Assembly (NCBI RefSeq): GCF_005893125.1
Contig: NZ_VCJS01000009.1
Span: forward strand, 1 to 64,000
Reading direction: 5' to 3'
DNA from: Nonomuraea basaltis
GTDB lineage: Bacteria; Actinomycetota; Actinomycetes; Streptosporangiales; Streptosporangiaceae
Length of the DNA stretch: 64,000 nucleotides
How positions within the stretch are numbered: the first letter of the stretch is position 1; every line of letters starts with the position of its first letter. This document shows, piece after piece, positions 44,325-53,918 of the stretch. The notes under the pieces are model-generated. The model did no database searches. It worked only from the letters and a program-made list of their open reading frames with translations, and was not told where the DNA came from. Position numbers and translations under genes: made by a program.

Positions 44325-46415
44325 GTGCAGCACCCCCCCATCGGCCGTCGGACCTTCGGCCTCGGAATGGCCGCGGCGTCACTGGCCGCCGCCATCGGCA
44401 CGGCCGCACCCGCGAGTGCGGCGACCGCCAGGCGGCGCCCGGACCTCTTCGACGAGACCACGCTGTGGGACAACACCGTGGACCCGCTGAAGAGCTACCA
44501 CGTCCACGGGCTGGCCGTGCTGCCGGACGACACGATCCTCGTCGCCACCGAAGGACGGCACGAGGTGTGCGACGCGGGCCCCCGGGACCTGCTGGTACGT
44601 CGCAGCAATGACGGCGGCGACACCTGGGAGCAGACGCAGACGCTGGTCGCGTCGGTCGACGGCCAGTCGTGGGGCAATCCGGCATTCGTCGTCGACCGGA
44701 CCACCGGCAAGATCTTCCTGTTCTACATGCTGTCCATCCTGCTGCCGGAGAACACCGGCTGCTCCGGCGACATCGGCGACCTCTACATGATCTCCAGCGC
44801 CGACGGCGGCCGCACGTGGAGCGAACCGCGCGAGATGTCCGGCCTGTTCGACCACTTCCCCTATGACTGGGCCCTGCACGGCCCGGGGCCCGGCCACGGC
44901 ATCCAGCTGGACGACGGCCGGCTGCTGCTCAACTGCTCCCACCGCCGAGTGATCATCGGCAACACCGTCGAGCAGAGGTTCTACGGCGTGGCATCCATCT
45001 ACAGCGACGATCATGGCGAGACCTGGCAGAGCACCGCGGAGGTGCCGGTCTCCGTCGCCTACCCGATCAACGAGGCCAGGGTGGTCCAGCGATCCGACGG
45101 CACGGTGCTGGTCAACGGCCGCGCCGCGGCGGGCGGCAACCGGCAGCGGATCGTGTCGGTCAGCGCCGACCGCGGGCTGACCTGGTCGCCGCCACGGCTG
45201 GACGGGTCCACCGGCACGTTCAACGCCGTGGACGCCAGCCTGCTGCGTTACACCGGCGGGCCCGGCACGTCCGATGTGAGCCGGGTGCTGTTCAGCCGCC
45301 CCGACTCTCCGGTGCGGACGAACATGACCGTCTCGATCAGCTATGACGAGGCGCACGCGTTCCGCTACAGCCGGGTGATCAACGAGGGCCGGTCATACTA
45401 CTCCGAGCTCGCCCGGCTCTCCGACGGCACGATCCTGCTGGTCTACGGCTGCGACGGCGACAACCCGAGCTTCCCGCGCCGGGTGGCCATCTGCCGCTTC
45501 TCCCTCGAATGGCTGACCAGCGGCAGGGACAGCCTGCGAAAGGGCCCCCGCTACGACGAGCACCTCGTCGACCTCGCGACCGGCGCGCACGTCTCTGGTG
45601 GCACCGTGTCGATCGTCGCGGACCCGGTGGCCCGCAACGGCAGCCGCGCCGTCTTCGCCCCGGACACGACCGGCGCCTACGTCGAATACACCCTGGACGT
45701 CGCCCGGCAGGGCTCCTATGAGCTGCTGCTGCGCTACTTCCGAGCGGCTGCCGGCGGTCTGGTCACCGTCACGGTCGACGGCCGCCACCCCCGTACCGCG
45801 ATGCTGGACACCACGGCGGACCGGGCCGACGGCTACGACGTCGCGCAACTCGGCACCGTCGGCCTCAGGGCCGGCCGGCACAAGATCCGGTTCACCGCGT
45901 CCGGGACGGGGCGCGGGGGCGGCACGCTGATCTCGCTCGACGCGCTGAGCCTGATCGACGCGCCGTCGCAGGCTGACGCGCGCGACGAGGTGGTGGTCGA
46001 CAACGACGAGCTCGGCTACGCGGTGGTCAGCGGCACCTGGTCGGCGGGCACGGGCGTGGCCGGCTACCGGGGCGGCAACTACCGCTCGGCGCCCGCCGGC
46101 ACGGGGGAGCGGGTCGTCCGGTGGCGCCTGGTGGTCCCGCGGACCGGCGACTACGAGGTCCAGGCCTCCCATACCGCGCACGAGAACCGCGCGAGCAACG
46201 CGCCGTTCACGATCACCCACGCGGGCGGAACCAGCGTCGTGCGGGTCGACCAGCGCGCACCCGGGGTGACCGAGCCGCGCGGCGGCTCATGGGTGTCGCT
46301 CGGCATGTACCGCATGACCGCGGGGGTGACCACGATCGAGCTGAGCAACGCCGCCGACGGCGTCGTCATCGCCGACGCCGTCCGCTTGCTCCCCAAGGCA
46401 TCGACTGGAATTTGA
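44325..46415 (+). CDS. Secreted sialidase-like enzyme (BNR repeats) with C-terminal golvesin/CBM-like domains
   Basis: 696-residue secreted protein. Twin-arginine signal GRRTFGLGMAAASLAAA with Ala-rich cleavage region. Six-bladed propeller with Asp-boxes SNDGGDTWEQ, SADGGRTWSE, SDDHGETWQS and SADRGLTWSP, plus FRIP-like arginine sites, as in exo-sialidases (GH33). After about residue 400 come two beta-sandwich domains (YVEYTLDVARQGSYELLLRY and WRLVVPRTGDYEVQASHTA) of the golvesin/CBM type, probably substrate anchors. GTG start with GGAGG before it. Last gene of the operon. Hydrolysis of sialosides is likely but other acidic glycans are possible. Confidence 0.82.
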   Translation: MQHPPIGRRTFGLGMAAASLAAAIGTAAPASAATARRRPDLFDETTLWDNTVDPLKSYHVHGLAVLPDDTILVATEGRHEVCDAGPRDLLVRRSNDGGDTWEQTQTLVASVDGQSWGNPAFVVDRTTGKIFLFYMLSILLPENTGCSGDIGDLYMISSADGGRTWSEPREMSGLFDHFPYDWALHGPGPGHGIQLDDGRLLLNCSHRRVIIGNTVEQRFYGVASIYSDDHGETWQSTAEVPVSVAYPINEARVVQRSDGTVLVNGRAAAGGNRQRIVSVSADRGLTWSPPRLDGSTGTFNAVDASLLRYTGGPGTSDVSRVLFSRPDSPVRTNMTVSISYDEAHAFRYSRVINEGRSYYSELARLSDGTILLVYGCDGDNPSFPRRVAICRFSLEWLTSGRDSLRKGPRYDEHLVDLATGAHVSGGTVSIVADPVARNGSRAVFAPDTTGAYVEYTLDVARQGSYELLLRYFRAAAGGLVTVTVDGRHPRTAMLDTTADRADGYDVAQLGTVGLRAGRHKIRFTASGTGRGGGTLISLDALSLIDAPSQADARDEVVVDNDELGYAVVSGTWSAGTGVAGYRGGNYRSAPAGTGERVVRWRLVVPRTGDYEVQASHTAHENRASNAPFTITHAGGTSVVRVDQRAPGVTEPRGGSWVSLGMYRMTAGVTTIELSNAADGVVIADAVRLLPKASTGI

Positions 46416-46612
46416 CACCCGCCGCCGCTGAGCGGTTCCCCGGTTGCCCAAATATGAACAATCCCGCCAAAGCGGACGGATCGAGCCCGGGCCGGGAGGG
46501 GAGAGACCGTACGGGACTGGTGGTGATCATGCGGCACGCCCTAAGATCAGCGTCTTAGCTCTTTGGGGAGATACAGACGCCTGTGTTCCTCCTTGCGACC
46601 TGGCAGGTGCAT

Positions 46613-49600
46613 ATGGGCCCGCTGTCGAAATCCGATCCCCAGCAGATCGGCGGGTTCCTGTTACGGGGACGGCTCGGCGCCGGCGGGATGGGCCGGGTCT
46701 ACTTCGGCGTGTCCTCCGCGGGAGAGCCGGTCGCGGTCAAGGTGATCAATGACGGGCTGCTGGACGACCGCCACATCAGGGAGCGCTTCGCGGCCGAGGT
46801 GCAGGCACTGAAGACGGTGTTCGGGCCGAGGGTGGCCGCCCTCGTGGCCGCCGATCCGCTGGCGGAGCGGCCCTGGCTGGCCGTGGAGTTCGTCCCCGGT
46901 GACACCCTCCAGCAGCACGTCGCCGCCAAAGGACCGTTCGAACCGCGGCTGGCCGCCATCCTCGGAGCCACGCTGGCCGAGGGACTGTCCACGATCCACG
47001 CCGCCGGGCTGCTCCACCGCGACATGAAGCCGCACAACATCATCATGGCCCCCGACGGGCCCATGGTCATCGACTTCGGCCTCGCCGTGCTCGCCGAGCG
47101 GAAACAGGTGCTGACCGAGACGGGAACCATGATCGGCACGCTGGTGTGCATGTCGCCCGAGCAGGCGAAGGGGGCGCGGGAGCTCACCGCGGCCAGCGAC
47201 GTGTGGGCCCTCGGCGCCACGCTCGCCTACGCGCTCACCGGGCGGTATCCGTTCGAGGCGGCCAACGCCGCCGCGCTGGTCTACCGCATCATCGCGCCGG
47301 ACGTGGCACCGGACCTCGAGGGCGTGCCCGCCGACCTCAAGAGCCTGCTGGAGGCCATGCTCACCGTCGAACCGGCGGTCCGTCCAGGGCTGGCGGAGGT
47401 GACCAGGCACCTGGTCGGGATCGTCACCGCCGCCGGCCTCACAGCGACACAGGCGCGCGAGATGCTGGCCGCCGCGACGTTCTCCGGCACCCAGGTGCCC
47501 CGGCAGGAGCCTCTGGTCGAGCGCGTCACCGCGCCCATGGCCGTGGAGCGCTCCAATCCGGCGGTGTTCTGGCCGTTCGTGGGGCGGCGCGGGGAGCTGG
47601 AGCGGCTCGACGACGTCCTCGCCTCGGGGGCCTGCGCCGCCGTGCTCGTGACCGGGCCGTCGGGCGTGGGCAAGACCCGGCTGGCGGAGGAGTTCGTCGC
47701 CCAGGCCAGGTCGCTGGGGCACGGCGCCGCGCACATCGCCGCCACGGTGAGCGCCTCGGTCGTGCCGCTGTCGGCACTCGGGCCGATCATGCCGCCGGGG
47801 ACCGACCTCGCCGATCCGCACGCGCTGTTCGACGCCGTACGGTCGAGGATCGCGGCACTCGCCGGGAACGGCCGCTTCGTCCTGGCCGTCGATGACATCG
47901 ACCTGCTCGACCCCACCTCGCTCGCCCTCCTGGCGTACCTGCTGGCGGACGCGCGGCTGTTCCTGATCGCGACGAAGCGCAGCGAGGCGGGAACGCCCGA
48001 CGCGCTGGAGGCGCTGTGGCGCAAGGGCAGCGCCCTGCACGTCGAGCTGCGGAATCTCGACAGGGAGGGCACGGAGACCCTGCTGCACCTGGCGCTTGGC
48101 GCGCCCGTCGCCGCCGCGGCGGCCCACGCCCTGTGGGAGGCCAGCCAGGGCAACGTGCTCTACCTGCGGGAACTGGTTCTCAGCGGGCAGGCGGACGGGA
48201 CCCTGGACGACGCCGACGGGGTGTGGCGGCTGCGCGGCCCCCTGCGGCTCGGCTCGGGGGTGAGCGGCCTCGTCTCCGACCGGCTCCGCCGGCTGTCCCC
48301 GCAGGAGCGCCGCGTCGTCGATCTGCTCGGGCTGTGCCAGCCGCTCGGCCTGGACGACCTGCTCGCCCACACCACCCTGGACGTACTGACGCGCCTGGAG
48401 GACCTGGGCCTGATCACCCTGCGGGAGGACGGCCGGCGGCAGGAGATCACCCTGGCCCATCCGCTGCACGCCAAGGTGCTGCGTGAGTCGCAGTCGCGGC
48501 TCGCGGCGCGTTCACTGCTGCTCGACGAGGTGGCCAGGGTGGAGGCGTACGGCGCGCGGCGGCGCGCCGACCCGCTGCTGCTCGCCTCGTGGCGGCTGGA
48601 CGCCACCGGCACCGCCGACCCCGAGCTGCTGACCCGCGCCGCGCGGCTGGCCAGGTACTCCCATGACATGGCCAGGGTGGAGCGCCTGGCCAGGGCGGCG
48701 CTGGTACACGGAGCCGACGCCCGCGCCGCGCTCTATCTGGGCGAGTCCCTCGGCGAGCAGGGTCGCTACGCCGAGGGCGAGCAGGTGCTGCGAGCCGCGT
48801 TCGAGCACGCCCGCGGCGACGACCTGGAGTCCGTCGCCGGCTCCCTCGCGCTGAACCTGTTCTACGGGCAGGGCCGCGCCGAGCACGCGATGGCCGTGGT
48901 GAACGCCGCCGCGCGGGAGGCCGGCGGGACGCCCGGGCTCGCGGCGATCCGGGCGCTGCTGCTGGCCGCCGACGGCAGGCCGGCCGAGGCGCTGGCCGAG
49001 GCGGGGAAACGCGAGCCGGAGTCGCCGCGGCAGCGGGTGCTGTGGCTGCGCGCCCGCGCACAGGCCTTGCTGGACGGCGGCAGCGTCGTGGAGGCCGCCG
49101 AGCTGGCCCGCCGGGTGTACGAGGAGCACCGCAGGATCGACGACCGCACGAACGTGTCGCACCCCGCGGGCGCGCTGCTCGCCCTCGCCGGCGCGCTGCT
49201 GGAACAGGGCGCGTTCGACGAGGCGGAGCAGACCGTACGGCAGGCGCAGGAGATGGCGCTCGCCGACGACGTGAGCTCGCTCGACATGTGGCTGCCGTGG
49301 CAGCTCGGCCGGATCCTGCTCGCACGGGGCCGCCCGGCGAGCGCGGCGCGGCAGTTCCGCGAAGGGCTGGCCCAGGCGCGGTCGAGCGGTCATCCGGTCG
49401 CCGAGCGCGTGCATCTCGCCGGCCTGGTGCTCGCCGATGCCTGGTTGGGGCGGCCGGCGGAGCCGGAGCTGGCGGGACGGCTGACGGAGCTGGACGCCCT
49501 GCCGTTCCGGCATCAGGACGTCGACAGGGCCGGGGCGTGGGCGCTGGCCGCCGCGGGGCGCCTCCCCGAGGCGCGTGCCCACCTGCACGCCGCCGCGCGG

Positions 49601-50134
49601 AGCCACCTCGCCGCCGGCCGGCTCACCGCCGCGACGACGCTGCTCTACGACGTGGTACGGCTCGGCGAGACGGTCACCTCCCTGCCCCCGATGCAGGGCG
49701 AGTACGCCGCCGCCAGGGCCGCACACGCCGAGGCCTTCGCCCGGCGCGACCCGGCCGGCATGGCCGCCGCGGCAGGACGGCTGCGCACGCTCGGCGCCGG
49801 CCTGCTCGCGGCGGAGGCCCTGTCCGCGGCGGCGGGACTGGCCGGCCACCGCACCGCGGCGCGATATCTGATCGCCGCGGACGAGCTAAGGGAGCAGTGC
49901 GAGGGCGCGCGGACGCCCGGGCTGGCGGACCCGGAGGGCGCCGCCATACTGACCGGACACGAACGGGACGTGGCCCTGCTGGCGGCCAGAGGGCGGACGC
50001 AGCCACAGATCGCCGGCAGCCTCGTCATGCCGGTCCACACGGTGGGAGATCACTTGCGCAGCGTTTACCGCAAGCTCGGGGTGGAGACCCAGGCCGAGCT
50101 GGCCGCGCTGGTGGTCGAGGAGGCCTGCCCGTGA
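46613..50134 (+). CDS. Ser/Thr kinase - AAA ATPase - LuxR giant regulator
   Basis: 1,173-residue fusion. Kinase domain about residues 10-270: LRGRLGAGGMGRVYFG, VAVKVIND, LLHRDMKPHNII (His135, Asp137), IDFGLAV, MSPEQAKG. A LAL-type ATPase follows with Walker A GPSGVGKTRLAEEF at about 348 and FVLAVDDIDLLDPTSLALL as Walker B. A long helical TPR-like region leads to a C-terminal LuxR HTH (HERDVALLAARGRTQPQIA to VYRKLGVETQAEL, about 1,113-1,173). ATG at 46613 is chosen with AGGTG upstream. No membrane helix, so it is cytoplasmic. The architecture recalls mycobacterial PknK with an added HTH. Stop overlaps the globin start. Confidence 0.92.
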   Translation: MGPLSKSDPQQIGGFLLRGRLGAGGMGRVYFGVSSAGEPVAVKVINDGLLDDRHIRERFAAEVQALKTVFGPRVAALVAADPLAERPWLAVEFVPGDTLQQHVAAKGPFEPRLAAILGATLAEGLSTIHAAGLLHRDMKPHNIIMAPDGPMVIDFGLAVLAERKQVLTETGTMIGTLVCMSPEQAKGARELTAASDVWALGATLAYALTGRYPFEAANAAALVYRIIAPDVAPDLEGVPADLKSLLEAMLTVEPAVRPGLAEVTRHLVGIVTAAGLTATQAREMLAAATFSGTQVPRQEPLVERVTAPMAVERSNPAVFWPFVGRRGELERLDDVLASGACAAVLVTGPSGVGKTRLAEEFVAQARSLGHGAAHIAATVSASVVPLSALGPIMPPGTDLADPHALFDAVRSRIAALAGNGRFVLAVDDIDLLDPTSLALLAYLLADARLFLIATKRSEAGTPDALEALWRKGSALHVELRNLDREGTETLLHLALGAPVAAAAAHALWEASQGNVLYLRELVLSGQADGTLDDADGVWRLRGPLRLGSGVSGLVSDRLRRLSPQERRVVDLLGLCQPLGLDDLLAHTTLDVLTRLEDLGLITLREDGRRQEITLAHPLHAKVLRESQSRLAARSLLLDEVARVEAYGARRRADPLLLASWRLDATGTADPELLTRAARLARYSHDMARVERLARAALVHGADARAALYLGESLGEQGRYAEGEQVLRAAFEHARGDDLESVAGSLALNLFYGQGRAEHAMAVVNAAAREAGGTPGLAAIRALLLAADGRPAEALAEAGKREPESPRQRVLWLRARAQALLDGGSVVEAAELARRVYEEHRRIDDRTNVSHPAGALLALAGALLEQGAFDEAEQTVRQAQEMALADDVSSLDMWLPWQLGRILLARGRPASAARQFREGLAQARSSGHPVAERVHLAGLVLADAWLGRPAEPELAGRLTELDALPFRHQDVDRAGAWALAAAGRLPEARAHLHAAARSHLAAGRLTAATTLLYDVVRLGETVTSLPPMQGEYAAARAAHAEAFARRDPAGMAAAAGRLRTLGAGLLAAEALSAAAGLAGHRTAARYLIAADELREQCEGARTPGLADPEGAAILTGHERDVALLAARGRTQPQIAGSLVMPVHTVGDHLRSVYRKLGVETQAELAALVVEEACP

Positions 50135-50571
50135 TACCGGAGCAGGTCACGATCGTGACCAGGGGAATCGCCGAGCTGCGGCCGCGGCTGGAGGAGATCG
50201 CCGACGACTTCTACAGGCGCCTGTTCGACCGGCATCCGGAGCTGTGGCCGCTGTTCCCCACCGACATCTCCGTCCAGCGGCGCAAGTTCGCCGACGAGCT
50301 GGAGATGATCGTCCGTGCGATTCCCGACTTCGGGTCGTTCGCCGAGCGGGCCCGCCACCTCGGCGCCCGGCACGCCGGGTACGGGGTGCGCGTCGCCCAC
50401 TACGCGCACGTCCGCGCGGTGCTGTTCGAGGTGATCGCCGCCGCTCTCGGCGACGGCTGGACGGAGGAGGCGGAGGCCGCCTGGCGCAGCGCCTACAACC
50501 TGATCACCGAGGCCATGCTGCTCGGCGGCGCGCCACCCGCCGGCCGGAGGAGACTGCGCGGGGTCAGGTAG
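50131..50571 (+). CDS. Single-domain globin (flavohemoglobin-type haem domain)
   Basis: 146-residue globin. FYRRLFDRHPELWPLFP covers the B10 Tyr and CD1 Phe region, and ARHLGARHAGYGVRVAHYAHV holds the proximal His, as in flavohemoglobin haem domains; no reductase domain follows. Expected role is O2 or NO binding or dioxygenation. GTG at 50131 overlaps the kinase-LuxR stop, so the two are co-translated, suggesting a gas- or redox-related signalling unit. C-terminal tail is Arg-rich. Confidence 0.85.
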   Translation: MIPEQVTIVTRGIAELRPRLEEIADDFYRRLFDRHPELWPLFPTDISVQRRKFADELEMIVRAIPDFGSFAERARHLGARHAGYGVRVAHYAHVRAVLFEVIAAALGDGWTEEAEAAWRSAYNLITEAMLLGGAPPAGRRRLRGVR

Positions 50572-50602
50572 CCGGCCGCGGCGATCTCGCCGCCGGCCTT
50601 TT
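50571..50602 (+). terminator. Hairpin terminator with T-run after the globin gene
   Basis: Arms GCCGGCCGCGGCGA and TCGCCGCCGGCC (one bulged base) followed by TTTT, starting at the stop codon. Confidence 0.75.
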
Positions 50603-50696
50603 CAGTGCCACCTTGTCCAGATGTGGATATTCGTGTCAATCTAGCGCCCTCATCCCCGTCTCGTCCTCTGCACCATCCGCCGCAAGGGGAGCCGCC

Positions 50697-51479
50697 GTGC
50701 GCGTCCAATTAGTCGTCCCAGTCGCCGCCCTGCTGTTCTCGCACGTCTCCGCGGCACAGGCCGCCGACGTCGTGGAGTACGAGTGCACCACCACCGCCTC
50801 CAACGACAGGCAGAACATCAAGGTCGACGTCGAACTGACGGTCCCCGCCGGCGTCGGGGTGGACGAGAACCTGACGATCGGCTGGAAGGGCTCCTACTCC
50901 GGGGGAACCGAGCTGCTCGCGCCCACGACGGGCCTGGAAGACGGACTCAACCTGTACGCCTACGCCGGCATCCGCGGGATCGACAAGCTGACCTCGGCCA
51001 CCGGCGTGGCCCAGCTCGGCACGATCACCCCGGGAGCGCGCATCCCCCTCCCCACGACGACCGTCAATCTGACGACGACGCCCCAGGAGGAGGGCGAGGG
51101 CACGGTGCACGCGGCCGCCATCAACTTCGGCCCCAGCCCTCAAGAGCCCGTGATCGAGTGCGAGGTCCTCAACAAGAGCGCTTTGACGGAATACCCCCTC
51201 AAGGTCGGCACAGGCGACGGCACGACCACTCCCAGCTCCACGCCCAGCCCCAGCACCACCGAAACGGACGACGGGGACAACGAGGACAACGGGGACGACA
51301 CCACGACCCCCGAGGTGACCACCACCGTCACCACGACCACAACTCCGGAGGGAGGGGTCGATACCGGAGGTGGCGGCGAGGCCGGGCCGGACGGGCGAGC
51401 GGTGATGCTGGCCGGCTCCCTGCTGATCCTGGCCGCCGGCGCCGGTCTGTGGCTACGCAGGCCCAGGCCCGCCCCGTGA
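50697..51479 (+). CDS. Secreted, membrane-anchored wall-associated protein
   Basis: 260-residue protein: signal peptide (RVQLVVPVAALLFSHVS, cleavage near AAQAA), a beta-rich domain of about 140 residues with a disulfide pair (YECTTTA and IECEVLN), a Thr/Pro/Asp-rich stalk (about 170-220), the element GGVDTGGGGEAG, a hydrophobic helix (VMLAGSLLILAAGAGLWL) and a short Arg-rich tail. The end looks like a cell-wall sorting or membrane anchor signal, but the VDTGGG motif departs from LPxTG, so sortase use is unsure. GTG start with AAGGGGAG upstream. A strong terminator follows. Function unknown. Confidence 0.82.
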   Translation: MRVQLVVPVAALLFSHVSAAQAADVVEYECTTTASNDRQNIKVDVELTVPAGVGVDENLTIGWKGSYSGGTELLAPTTGLEDGLNLYAYAGIRGIDKLTSATGVAQLGTITPGARIPLPTTTVNLTTTPQEEGEGTVHAAAINFGPSPQEPVIECEVLNKSALTEYPLKVGTGDGTTTPSSTPSPSTTETDDGDNEDNGDDTTTPEVTTTVTTTTTPEGGVDTGGGGEAGPDGRAVMLAGSLLILAAGAGLWLRRPRPAP

Positions 51480-51480
51480 A

Positions 51481-51512
51481 CGGAGGGCCGGCCCCGCGCG
51501 GCCGGCCCTCCG
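51481..51512. terminator. GC-rich hairpin terminator
   Basis: Perfect 13-bp inverted repeat CGGAGGGCCGGCC with a 6-base loop, starting two bases after the stop of the wall-associated protein gene. No T-run. Confidence 0.75.
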
Positions 51513-51569
51513 CTGACGCTGCCCCTGCCTTCAGCGAGGTCAAGGGTGACCCCGCTGTCGCATTTCGGG

Positions 51570-51588
51570 CAAGGTTAGCCTAACCTAA
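51570..51588. promoter_or_regulatory. IdeR/DmdR-type iron box
   Basis: AAGGTTAGCCTAACCTAA with the base before it matches the actinomycete iron-box consensus at 17 of 19 positions. It lies 6 bases before the ATG of the siderophore ABC ATPase remnant, so that locus is, or was, repressed by iron. Confidence 0.85.
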
Positions 51589-51593
51589 TCCCC

Positions 51594-51878
51594 ATGACCG
51601 AGGAGATCTCCCTCCGCGGCGCGGAATTACGCCTCAGCTACCACGGGACCACCGTGGTGGAGGACGGCCACATCGCCCTGCGGCCCGGCCACGTCACCGC
51701 CCTGGTGGGCCCGAACGGCAGCGGCAAGTCCACGCTGCTGCGCGCGCTGGCCAGGCTGCACCGCCCCGACAGCGGCGCCGTGACGCTGGCCGACGGCACG
51801 GCCGCGCTGGATCTTTCCGCGCGCGACTTCGCCCGGCGGGTGACGCTCCTGTCGCAGAGCCGCCCCACGCCGGGCGGG
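51594..51878 (+). pseudogene. Siderophore ABC ATPase, 5' fragment
   Basis: The first 95 codons of a FecE/FepC-type ATPase: Walker A VGPNGSGKSTLLRALA, then LSQSRPTPGG, after which homology stops. The signature motif, Walker B and H-loop (about 160 residues) are missing. The sequence then joins, one frame off, the inside of a FecCD permease gene; the reading frame runs on open by chance through GC-rich DNA. Cannot be a working ATPase. Confidence 0.85.
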
Positions 51879-51879
51879 C

Positions 51880-53826
51880 ACCTCCTCGGTCGGCGCGCTC
51901 GACCTGCTGGCGCTGCCGTTCGGCGGCAGCGACGAGGCCGCCCGCGTCCTGTTGGCCTCCCGGCTGCCCCGGCTGCTGGCGTTCGTCGCCGTCGGCGTCG
52001 CGCTGGGAGTGGCGGGCTCGCTGCTGCAGTCGGTCGCCCGCAACCCGATGGCCTCGCCGGACACGCTGGCCATCAGCTCCGGCGCCCACCTTGCGGTCGC
52101 CTCGGTCGCCGTGTTCGGTCTGGCGCTGCCGGTGGCGCTGTCGGGCGGGCTCGCGCTGATCGGCGGCCTGGGCGCGGCCGGCCTGGTGATGGCGCTGTCG
52201 GCGGGCGGGCGCTCCGGCACGACCCGGCTGATCCTGGCGGGCTCGGCCACCGCGCTGGCGTTCCAGTCGCTGACCAACCTGCTCATGATCCTTTTCGAGG
52301 AGGAGACCACCGGGCTGTTCGCCTGGGGCAGCGGGTCCCTGGTGCAGAGCGACTTCGGCGCCGTCGCCCAGTTCGGCCCGGTGATCGCGGTGGTGCTGGT
52401 GGCGGCGATGCTGGCCGGGCCGCGGCTGGACATCCTCGGCCTGGGCGACGACACCGCCTCGGTGCTCGGGGTGAACGTGCACCGGCTGCGGCGGTGGCTC
52501 ACCCTGCTCGCCGTCCTCCTGTCGGCCGCCGCCGTGACCATCGCGGGGCCGATCGGGTTCGTCGGGCTGTGCGCGCCGGTGATCGTACGCCTGCTGCCCA
52601 GGTCCATTCCCGGTTTGCACCGCAACCGTACGCTGCTGCCCCTGTCGGGGCTGGCCGGCGTGCTCATCGTGCTCGGCTCCGACATCGCGCTGCGGGCCGC
52701 GCTGGGCGCGCAGGCCGGGGTGGAGGTGCCGCCCGGCGTGGTCACCACGCTGCTCGGCGCGGCGGTCATGATCTGGCTGGCCCGCCGCTACCGCGACGCG
52801 GGACCGACCCGCCGCCCGCCGGCCGTGCGCACCGGCGCCACTCGCTCCCGCACGGTCTTCCTCGTCGTGGCCGTCACGTGCGCCGCCCTGCTGACCGGGG
52901 CCCTGATTCTCGGCCTGCTGGGCGGCGACCGGTGGCTGCTGGCCGGAGACGTCATGAACTGGCTCCAGGGCCGCACCGGCCGCGCCCTGACCTTCGTCCT
53001 CGACCAGCGCTGGCCGCGCGTCCTCGCCGCCGCCCTGGCCGGGACCGCATTGGCCGTCGTACAGGCCGTGTGCCGCAACCCGCTCGCCGAGCCCGGCGTG
53101 CTGGGCGTCACCGCCGGTGCCGGCGTCGGCGCGATCTCACTGCTGGCCCTGGCCCCGGTGGCGGGCATCTGGGCGATGTCCGCCGCGGCCGGCGGGGGCG
53201 CGCTGATCGCCTTCGCCCTCGTGTACGTGCTGTCCTGGCGCGGCGGCGGCCTCAGCTCCGACCGGCTCGTCCTGATCGGCATCGGCGTCCAGGCCGCCTG
53301 CACCGCCATCACCATCCTGATCATCGTCAAGTCCGACCCGTGGAACACCGCCATGGCCCTGACCTGGCTGTCCGGCTCCACCTACGGCCGCATCCCGGCC
53401 CAGCTCATCCCCGTCACGCTGGCCCTCCTGCTGGTCACCCCGTTCCTGACCTGGCTCCGCCGCGACCTGGACCTGCTGTCCCTGGACGAGGACACGCCCC
53501 GCATCCTGGGCGTCCCCTTGGAGCCGGTCCGCCTGGCCGCCCTGTCCGGCGCCGTGCTCCTCACCTCCACGGCGGTGTCGGCGGTCGGGGTGGTCGGCTT
53601 CGTCGGCCTGATCGCCCCGCACGCCGCCCGCGCCATGGTCGGCGCCCGCCACTCCAGGGTGCTCCCGGTCTCGGCCCTCCTCGGCGGCCTGCTGGTCAGC
53701 CTCGCCGACACCCTGGGCCGCACGGTCATCGCCCCGGCCCAAGTCCCCGCCGGCCTGGTCACGGCATTGATCGGCACGCCGTACTTCGTCTACCTCCTGT
53801 GGCGCGCCCGCGCCCACACCGCGTAG
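51880..53826 (+). pseudogene. Fused double FecCD siderophore permease, 5'-truncated
   Basis: A FhuB-like double permease: first half SVGALDLLALPFGGSDEAAR, ASRLPRLLAFVAVGVALG, SVARNPMASPDTLAISSG, GPIGFVGLCAPVIVR; second half QRWPRVLAAALAGTALAVVQ, AVCRNPLAEPGVLGVTAG, GVVGFVGLIAPHAARAMVG. About 20 helices remain intact. Only the first 40 or so residues, with the first helix, and the start site are lost at the junction. Translation could begin only at a TTG (51952) or later. The rest of the reading frame is uninterrupted, so the deletion looks recent. Confidence 0.85.
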
Positions 53827-53841
53827 CGGCCCGCCGTACGG

Positions 53842-53861
53842 CCTGCTCGAACGCGAGCAGG
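53842..53861. terminator. Possible terminator after permease
   Basis: Hairpin with 8-bp arms CCTGCTCG and CGAGCAGG and an AACG loop, 16 bases after the permease stop. No T-run. Confidence 0.45.
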
Positions 53862-53918
53862 TCGAGAAGGCCAGAACAGCACCGCGGCCCACCATCACGA
53901 ATCAGGCAAACTGGTCGA

